Shown here: in pieces, positions 59,801 through 64,000 of the stretch | Position numbering within the stretch: the first letter of the stretch is position 1 | Layout: each line of letters opens with the position of its first letter | Assembly: GCF_000003815.2 (NCBI RefSeq) | Contig: NW_023365734.1 | Location: forward strand, 173,647 to 237,646 | Source: Branchiostoma floridae | Taxonomy: Eukaryota; Chordata; Leptocardii; Amphioxiformes; Branchiostomatidae | DNA length: 64,000 nt | Direction of reading: 5' to 3' | The notes under the pieces: generated by a model | The model's database searches: none | What the model saw: the letters and a program-made list of their open reading frames with translations, nothing else | What the model was told of the DNA's origin: nothing | Program-made: the position numbers and the translations under genes

Positions 59801-62800
59801 CAAAGAGACTGTATCAGTTTTACTGACAGCTGGTGCAGATGTGAACGCGCGGGAGAAGGAGGTAAGGAGATGGACTGTTGTTGTTCAACATCTGTTTTTG
59901 TAACAATATGAAATGACTAACATGTATCTTTCACTGTCATACCTAAAAGAGTCTTTAAACGAAGTAGTTAGTATTGGTGAAAGTTCTCACGTTCGTCTTG
60001 TCACCATACACCATCACAATCATATGATAAATTTTACAGCAATGGACTCCTCTACACATGGCAGCCAAGAATGGCCACCGTGAAACTGCGTCAGTTTTAC
60101 TGACAGCTGGTGCAGGGGTCAGCGCACGGGCCGGGAAGGTAAGATAACGGACTATTGTTGTTCAACACAGTTTTTGTTACATCATGAAATGTATAACAAG
60201 TATCTTCCACTGGCATCCCAGTACCTTAGTAGGGTCTTTAAACAAAGTAGCTACAATAAATGATTGTCCTCAATCGCGTTCGTCTCGTCACCATACGAAA
60301 CACCATATGGTGTCTTTTACAGGATGTAACTCCCCTGCACCTGGCAGCCAAGAATGGCCACCATGAAACTGTGTCAGTTTTACTGACAGCTGGTGCAGAC
60401 GTGAACGCACGGACAGAGCTGGTAAATGAGCGTTCTTTTGCTTAGACCATCATGGGGGGTCTGACTTTTGTCTTCTAATTGTAAAACTGCTTCATAAGAT
60501 TATTTTATTGTGATTGAGCCTTGATATTGTAGTTTATGTATATACTGAATACTGTCCGAATGAAAGCTCATCTGTGTTGGTAAACTCCATATTGAAAAAG
60601 TTTAAATTTTGTTCCAACACAAAAAGGGACTCACTATAAATTTTCGGTGGAACACTCCGACCTTCTTCAGATGAAATGACTCGCTGCACTAATCCGGAAG
60701 TCGTCGGATGACGTCAGGTAGCAGCGAATCATAAATGGCGGGAAGGCGAAACCTGCTACGTCACGGTTCAGCCAGGGTTGATGTGCCCTAATGCAAATAN
60801 NNNNNNNNNNNNNNNNNNNNNNNNNNNNNNNNNNNNNNNNNNNNNNNNNNNNNNNNNNNNNNNNNNNNNNNNNNNNNNNNNNNNNNNNNNNNNNNNNNNG
60901 AGGGGCGTCAAGGAGGCTATTTACATTAGGGCACATCAACCCTCGTTGAACGGCTACTTGACGTCATCCGACGACTTCCGGTTTAGTGCAGCGAGTCATC
61001 TCATCTGAAGAAGGTCGGAGTGTTCGACCGAAAATTTATAGTGAGTCCCTTTTTGTTTTGGAACAAAGTTTAAACTTTTTCAATATACTGAATACTGTCT
61101 CATGTGTTTACAGCAAAACACTTCCCTGCACAAAGCAGCTCAAAAAGGCCACAATGAAACTGTGTCAGTTTTACTGACAGCTGGTGCAGATGTAAACGCA
61201 CGGAACAAGGCGGTAAGGAAACGGACTTCTGTTGTTCTGCACATGTCTTTGTAATATCGTATTTTATACTTATCTACTGTAGTGGTGCACTTCCTGCCAT
61301 TGTATTAGCATAAGTACGAGGGGTGATCAATAAGTTCTCGGCCTAACTCAGTTCTCGGCCTAAGAAATAATAAGCACAACTCAAATTTTGAGGCACAACT
61401 TTATAGTATGAAGCCTTTTATCAATATCCTCCAAATTACAAATCATTGGAGTCATTACTTTCCAGGCATTCGTTTTATGCAAATTAGAAGGTAAGTGGCG
61501 AGAAAAAAGTGGTGTGAATTGTGATCAGACATGTGTGGGTCGAGTTCCCCATGCCGTAAATTAACAAAAGACATTGTCAAAATGTTTGATAATCATTCTC
61601 CTCCTATTTCAAGCAAAAAGAATTGGGTGTCTGACTTCCAGCAGCGCAAGTTCGATCGCACACCTCAGGTCAGGTCAATTGTCCCATTTTTTCCGTTCTC
61701 CCTTACCTAACATTACTGGGTGTCGCCTGCAAAGTAATGATCACAATAATTTGAATTTTGGTACAGATTTATATAAGACGTTATACTTGACATCTATGCT
61801 TCGAAATCTGAGCTGTGCTTATTATTTCTCCGCAAAACCGAGGACTTATTGATAATCCCACGTACTTGTATAAAATCTTATATAAATGTGTACCAAAATT
61901 CAAATTATTGTGATCATTACGTTGCAGGTGACACCCAGTAACGTTAGGTAAGGGATAACGAAAAAAAAGTGGACAATTGATCTGAAACCTGAGGTGTGCG
62001 GGTCAAATTGTCTGATCACACTTCACCCTTCTTTTTCTCGCCACTTACCTTCTAATTTGCATAAAACGAATGCCTGGAAAGTAATGACTCCAATGATTTG
62101 TAATTTGGAGGATATTGATAAAAGGCTTCATACTATAAAGTTGTGCCTCAAAATTTGAGTTGTGCTTATCATTTCTGGGTTAGGCCGAGAACATATTGAT
62201 CACCCCTCGTATACTTTCTATCCTGTTACCGCAAGGGAGACTGTCGATATCTATTTTACAGGAAAAGACTCCCATTTCCTTGGCAGCCTTGAAAGGCCAC
62301 CAAGAAACTGTATCAGCTTTACTGACAGCTCGTGCAGATGTGAACGCACAGGCAGAATCGGTAGGTAAATAAATGATCTGGTGCATGAATTAGTTAAAAC
62401 CAGTATAGAGCTTTGGACATGTCTATTCCACCGATGAAGAAATAGTTTCTTTAGACTAACTCATTTGAATGAATAAAAAATAAGTTAATTCACTACAATA
62501 CGGATATGTCCGCTAGAAGGGGACTGACTAATTAGAACGCCAAAACGCCATTGTCTATAGTGCGCACGCGCGAACCGAATGGCAAGTACATTAACAGGTG
62601 GTCGTGCAGAATTAAGTCATTACTTTTTTTATACTGAATACTATCTGATGTGTTTAAAACAAATACTCACCTGTACCTATTAGCATAGACTGACCACCAT
62701 GAATCGTCAGCTTTTCTGACGATACACCTGGCAGCTGCCATTAAAATATTATAAATATCATCTGTCTTGTTTCCATACTAAAGACCATTTAACGTACATC

Positions 62801-64000
62801 CCTGAAAGGACGTCATAAAACGAAATCAGCTTTATGTGCAGACCTTTCGTTTTAACAATTGGTTTGATAAAGGTTTTATGTATTAAAATCTAGCGCATGA
62901 TGTAGAAATGAATGCACAGCTCACATTGAAAATAAACTAAATACTTCTGTTTCACATTTGCTTTCTTCGTAACAGGAAAACACTTCCAACAACAAAACAT
63001 CTCAAAATGGCCAGCTTGAGCTGCAGGGAGAAACAAATACTAGCGTTAGGAATGAGGTAAGATTGTCCATTCAAATAAACGATAATTTACAGACCATGGC
63101 CTAATTATATCTAAGTGTATAAAGAAAAGCCCATTTGATAAAAATATAATCTTTAACTAAGTAGATTAAACTTTTACACGCAGTAGGTTAGCGTGTGACA
63201 CTTATGGTTAAAATGATCAGGCAAATGATTCATGAACTACTTATCTTGTAATTCTTAAGATTTCATGACGTTTCATTGCATTTTTATATGACCAAATCTG
63301 ATCATCTGTAGGTAGTTATTTTGGTTGTGTGCAAAAAAGAGCGATTTACCAACAATGTGATCAAACTATTCACCAGAGCATTATTTCAAGCAGAACAACA
63401 ATGTTATCAAATTCGGATGGCACAAATGCTGTGACAGCCTTCAGCTATAAATTTAGTTGTTTCTGATTATTGTTATAGGCCCGTGTTGATAGAATATTCA
63501 TATGATTAACATACAGAATGGATGATGTGTTTGTTTCGTATAATAGCAAGTGGCGGAGGATATGGCTTCACATACAGATGATGAGACCAGTGACGAGGAT
63601 TCACATAATGGAGGTGGGGAAGAAGAAGATACCAATATTGTGAGTTGTGGACCGATTTAGATGTCAGGTTCTTGAAAGTTTCTCCTTTTTTTTCGAAAAT
63701 AGAAGTCTTGAAATGATTGTGTGACTTACTTAGTCAATGAGCTTTCCATAAGTTTGAATGAACGTAGCGGTCTATTAGTTGTAAAAGCTCACTTAACTGT
63801 GACTGTGAAGAACTATCAACATTCACATTAACATATTTGTTCACATGCATATATTTCCAGAGAGCGTCCAGACAACAGAAGGAGTACGACCCGGTTCTTG
63901 TCCGGTTCTATGAAGAAAGAGGAATGACCGTAGCTAAGAAGAACTGCCCATTGATACAAGAAGCTGCAAAAGAGAGCCAAAAAACTGTAGCCCAAGTCAA
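50801..64000 (+). CDS. Ankyrin-repeat gene built from single-repeat 99-nt exons; C terminus beyond window
   Basis: Plus-strand gene with an array of ankyrin (ANK) repeats of the form TPLHxAAxNGHxETVSxLLxxGADVNAR. Eighteen exons are exactly 99 nt (33 residues), start two residues before TPLH, end at the repeat boundary and are phase 0 at both ends. Five more are shortened or altered but open. Acceptors almost all read TTTTACAG and donors GTAAGG or GTAGGT. After the array come a 27-codon linker exon, a 31-codon acidic exon and a partial helix-turn-helix exon. ANK repeats bind proteins; the partner and cell location are unknown. Repeats and introns are so alike that recent tandem duplication is certain. 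Assigning all exons to one transcript is inference; alternative inclusion is possible. The true start is uncertain. Confidence 0.85.
51200..51268 (+). CDS. ANK exon, 5'-shortened (23 codons)
   Basis: Starts [17 protein letters not shown] and ends at GAC|GTAAGG. The TPLH half is missing; TATCTAG just before AAT would serve as acceptor, phase 0. It could also be a dead exon. Confidence 0.45.
51369..51458 (+). CDS. ANK exon with 9-nt deletion (30 codons)
   Basis: Acceptor GTCTTTCAG, donor GAG|GTAGGG, phase 0. [18 protein letters not shown]: three codons of the TPLH turn are gone, in frame. Confidence 0.65.
51622..51717 (+). pseudogene. Decayed ANK exon
   Basis: SPLFMASL then TAA, and the acceptor AG before TGGAGTCC is lost. 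The downstream half still reads LLTAGADVN and GTAGGT. Confidence 0.8.
51832..51923 (+). pseudogene. Decayed ANK exon
   Basis: The acceptor AAATTTTACAG|CAATGG is intact, but deletions and a T run shift the frame and produce stops. Confidence 0.8.
52083..52169 (+). pseudogene. Decayed ANK exon
   Basis: Acceptor GTTTTACAG kept; QIASLHLAV then TAG. Donor GTAGCG weak. Confidence 0.78.
52389..53130. mobile_element. TIR element with CCTCCATGAAA ends and TA target
   Basis: 742 bp with perfect 11-bp inverted ends CCTCCATGAAA and TTTCATGGAGG, flanked by TA on both sides (52387-52388, 53131-53132), the mark of Tc1/mariner-type insertion. No transposase frame, so non-autonomous. It carries (TGTC)n and conserved GTGTGACCTTG blocks also found in the truncated copy at 28485. 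Confidence 0.8.
53262..53360 (+). CDS. ANK exon with GC donor
   Basis: Full 33-residue repeat, [20 protein letters not shown], acceptor TTTTACAG. The donor reads ACG|GCAAGG, a GC-AG intron instead of the GTAAGG of its sister exons. Confidence 0.72.
53533..53634 (+). CDS. ANK exon, diverged (34 codons)
   Basis: [19 protein letters not shown] then [15 protein letters not shown]; the NGHHET turn is scrambled with one added codon. Donor TTG|GTAGGT is good, acceptor TTGAAAG lacks a pyrimidine tract, so inclusion is doubtful. Confidence 0.45.
53805..53903 (+). CDS. ANK exon, intact 99 nt ([10 protein letters not shown])
   Basis: Type 1 exon: acceptor AAATTTTACAG|CAATGG, donor GAG|GTAAGG, phase 0-0, ends NARDEE. 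Confidence 0.9.
54093..54191 (+). CDS. ANK exon, intact 99 nt ([10 protein letters not shown])
   Basis: Type 2 exon: acceptor TTGTTTTACAG|GAC, donor GAG|GTAAGG, phase 0-0. More diverged face: [17 protein letters not shown]. Confidence 0.9.
54346..54440 (+). pseudogene. Decayed ANK exon (type 3)
   Basis: Same lost acceptor as 51622, 57850 and 58377; TGA at the start and TAA in GGCCACAATAAAAC. It retains [14 protein letters not shown]. Confidence 0.8.
54612..54710 (+). CDS. ANK exon, intact 99 nt ([10 protein letters not shown])
   Basis: Type 1; acceptor AAATTTACAG, donor [20 protein letters not shown], ends NAREEA. Confidence 0.9.
54887..54953 (+). pseudogene. Decayed ANK exon (type 2)
   Basis: [18 protein letters not shown] then TGA caused by a deletion inside the LLTAG segment; donor lost. 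Confidence 0.82.
55031..55129 (+). CDS. ANK exon, intact 99 nt ([10 protein letters not shown])
   Basis: Type 1; acceptor CATTTTACAG, donor [27 protein letters not shown], ends ARDYQ. Confidence 0.9.
55264..55335 (+). CDS. ANK exon, 5'-shortened with 2-nt deletion (24 codons)
   Basis: Possible acceptor ATCTGTCAG|GTAGGA. The deletion before TCAGTTTTACTG shifts the upstream frame, giving [12 protein letters not shown] then normal [16 protein letters not shown]. Open, but may be unused. Confidence 0.4.
55510..55608 (+). CDS. ANK exon, intact 99 nt ([10 protein letters not shown])
   Basis: Type 2; acceptor TGTTTTACAG|CAT, donor [20 protein letters not shown], ends NARERQ. Confidence 0.9.
55768..55866 (+). 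CDS. ANK exon, intact 99 nt ([10 protein letters not shown])
   Basis: Type 2; acceptor TGTTTTACAG|CAT, donor [27 protein letters not shown], ends SRDKE. Confidence 0.9.
56002..56073 (+). CDS. ANK exon, 5'-shortened with 2-nt deletion (24 codons), second copy
   Basis: Sister of 55264-55335: [19 protein letters not shown], the same deletion, acceptor CTGTTAG and a poorer donor AAG|GTAGCC. Open but doubtful. Confidence 0.35.
56216..56314 (+). CDS. ANK exon, intact 99 nt ([10 protein letters not shown])
   Basis: Acceptor ATGTTTGACAG, donor [20 protein letters not shown], ends NARDDT. The next intron carries the LTR-like insertion. Confidence 0.88.
56388..57771. mobile_element. LTR-like element with 430-bp direct terminal repeats and TATAG duplication
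   Basis: 56388-56822 and 57344-57771 are near-identical direct repeats starting GGCAATGACCCTAATTGACG and ending GTGGTAACTGCTC. TATAG flanks the whole unit (56383-56387 and 57772-57776). Homologous empty sites with the intact CGTATAGTGG are present at about 51525, 54260 and 58290. The internal part (about 520 bp) has no ORF. Direct long terminal repeats and a 5-bp duplication suggest a miniature LTR (TRIM-like) element, but the repeats lack TG...CA ends and I see no clear primer-binding site. Confidence 0.75.
57850..57949 (+). pseudogene. Decayed ANK exon (type 3)
   Basis: Lost acceptor, frame-shifting insertion near ACATGTATG; still ends [14 protein letters not shown] and GTAGGT. Confidence 0.78.
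58122..58220 (+). CDS. ANK exon, intact 99 nt ([10 protein letters not shown])
   Basis: Type 1; acceptor AAATTTTACAG, donor [20 protein letters not shown], ends NAWDCR. Confidence 0.88.
58377..58471 (+). pseudogene. Decayed ANK exon (type 3)
   Basis: Same type as 54346: TGA at its start and no acceptor; the second half [14 protein letters not shown] remains. Confidence 0.78.
58641..58739 (+). CDS. ANK exon, intact 99 nt ([10 protein letters not shown]), recent duplicate
   Basis: Type 1; acceptor AAATTTTACAG, donor [20 protein letters not shown], ends NAREES. With its upstream intron it is almost identical to the next unit (58765-58905). Confidence 0.9.
58906..59004 (+). CDS. ANK exon, intact 99 nt ([10 protein letters not shown])
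   Basis: Type 1; donor [20 protein letters not shown], ends NALDKE. Confidence 0.9.
59179..59277 (+). CDS. ANK exon, intact 99 nt ([10 protein letters not shown])
   Basis: Type 2; acceptor TGTTTTACAG|CAT, donor [20 protein letters not shown], ends NARNSR. Confidence 0.9.
59458..59556 (+). CDS. ANK exon, intact 99 nt ([10 protein letters not shown])
   Basis: Type 2; donor [20 protein letters not shown], ends NARNRE. Confidence 0.9.
59763..59861 (+). CDS. ANK exon, intact 99 nt ([10 protein letters not shown])
   Basis: Type 1; donor [20 protein letters not shown], ends NAREKE. Trp at position 2 replaced by Cys. Confidence 0.9.
60040..60138 (+). CDS. ANK exon, intact 99 nt ([10 protein letters not shown])
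   Basis: Type 1 acceptor; donor [20 protein letters not shown], and the GADVNAR motif is changed to GAGVSAR. Confidence 0.9.
60323..60421 (+). CDS. ANK exon, intact 99 nt ([10 protein letters not shown])
   Basis: Type 2; acceptor TCTTTTACAG|GAT, donor CTG|GTAAAT (weaker). [11 protein letters not shown], ends NARTEL. Confidence 0.88.
60589..61086. mobile_element. Long inverted-repeat element, centre unsequenced
   Basis: ATATTGAAAAAGTTTAAA (60589) and TTTAAACTTTTTCAATAT (ends 61086) are perfect inverted ends. The arms continue inward about 190-210 bp (GGGACTCACTATAAATTTTC, CTTCAGATGA, CGTCGGATGACGTCA) up to a 100-N gap. TACTGAATACTGTC is found both to the left (60543) and at the right border. 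Confidence 0.82.
60800..60899. other. Assembly gap, 100 N
   Basis: Lies at the centre of an inverted repeat, where assembly commonly fails. Confidence 1.
61114..61212 (+). CDS. ANK exon, intact 99 nt ([10 protein letters not shown])
   Basis: Acceptor GTGTTTACAG, donor [20 protein letters not shown], ends NARNKA. Pro of TPLH is Ser. It lies between two transposon insertions. Confidence 0.88.
61317..62209. mobile_element. Mariner-type palindromic MITE
   Basis: CGAGGGGTGATCAATAAGTT and its inverse form the ends, with TA target duplications (61315-61316, 62210-62211). The ends match the CGAGGG(G)TGATCAATAAGTTC style of mariner elements. Both halves (about 61317-61790 and 61870-62209) are inverse copies of each other. 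The centre (about 61810-61865) holds another, diverged copy of the terminal sequence, suggesting head-to-head joining of two elements. No transposase. Confidence 0.85.
62262..62360 (+). CDS. ANK exon, intact 99 nt ([10 protein letters not shown]), last of array
   Basis: Acceptor CTATTTTACAG|GAA, donor [27 protein letters not shown]: the conserved AGADVN Gly is Arg. Confidence 0.85.
62660..62735 (+). pseudogene. Badly decayed ANK exon
   Basis: GTGTTTAAAAC replaces the acceptor; only traces (ACCACCATGAA, GTCAGCTTTTCTGAC) remain. Confidence 0.6.
62790..62850 (+). pseudogene. Badly decayed ANK exon
   Basis: GAAAGGACGTCATAAAACGA and TCAGCTTTATGTGCAGA are the only remains; no splice sites. Confidence 0.45.
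62976..63056 (+). CDS. Linker exon after ANK array
   Basis: 27 codons, phase 0-0; acceptor CTTCGTAACAG, donor [27 protein letters not shown]: the first part may be a decayed ANK start (ENTS / QNG), the rest is a polar linker. Confidence 0.6.
63547..63639 (+). CDS. Acidic linker exon
   Basis: 31 codons, phase 0-0; acceptor GTATAATAG, donor [29 protein letters not shown] then GEEED: strongly acidic, probably disordered. Confidence 0.65.
63861..64000 (+). CDS. Partial exon, homeodomain-like helix-turn-helix
   Basis: Acceptor CATATATTTCCAG, phase 0; open to the window end. After RASRQQK, three probable helices: [26 protein letters not shown] and KTVAQVK. The Q-V-K at the end and the F-Y/L-I-A-A spacing recall a homeodomain up to helix 3. 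DNA binding is inference because the WF-x-N segment lies outside the window. Confidence 0.6.

Overview
The window looks like scaffold-level genomic DNA of a lancelet (amphioxus, Branchiostoma-like). It has animal split genes with GT-AG introns, four runs of N (three of exactly 100 bases, one of 975), many small inverted-repeat transposons and several tandem satellites. The lancelet assignment is inference from gene content and repeat style; no database was searched.

Left and middle (1-48,244, minus strand): one large gene, a homologue of VWDE (von Willebrand factor D and EGF domain-containing protein). I could join 21 exons with every splice phase agreeing. Exon 1 (signal peptide) lies at 48,154-48,244. 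It is followed by a first intron of about 35.9 kb, then 20 compact exons from 12,281 down to 1. The window ends inside the EGF-repeat region, so the C terminus is missing. The visible part encodes about 1,384 residues: signal peptide, uromodulin-like cysteine-rich domain, short PGxYS cysteine motif, Ig-like segment, vWD domain (GLCGTFDGN), a long linker with a furin-type site, EGF, a cadherin-like fold, then EGF/cbEGF repeats.

The giant first intron (12,282-48,153) has no convincing gene. It holds a Tc1-like relic, a 5'-truncated non-LTR retrotransposon, at least four MITE families (some with 8-bp target duplications), a foldback element with C-rich terminal modules, satellites of about 150, 135, 39 and 24 bp, a (CACT)n tract and two possible tRNA-derived SINE pieces. 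A CpG-rich island with two perfect CRE sites lies at about 39.83-39.98 kb.

Right (about 50,800-64,000, plus strand, head-to-head with VWDE): an ankyrin-repeat gene with unusual architecture. Almost every repeat is one exon of exactly 99 nt, phase 0 at both ends, at a pitch of about 250-305 bp. I count 18 intact full-length repeat exons, 5 shortened or altered in-frame ones and about 9 decayed ones. After the array come a Ser/Asn linker exon, an acidic exon and the start of a helix-turn-helix (homeodomain-like) exon cut by the window end. Because any exon can be skipped or duplicated without shifting frame, the locus can change repeat number by unequal crossing-over or splicing. Four transposon-like insertions (TA-flanked TIR element, LTR-like pair with TATAG duplication, inverted-repeat element, mariner-type palindrome) sit in its introns and none hits an intact exon.
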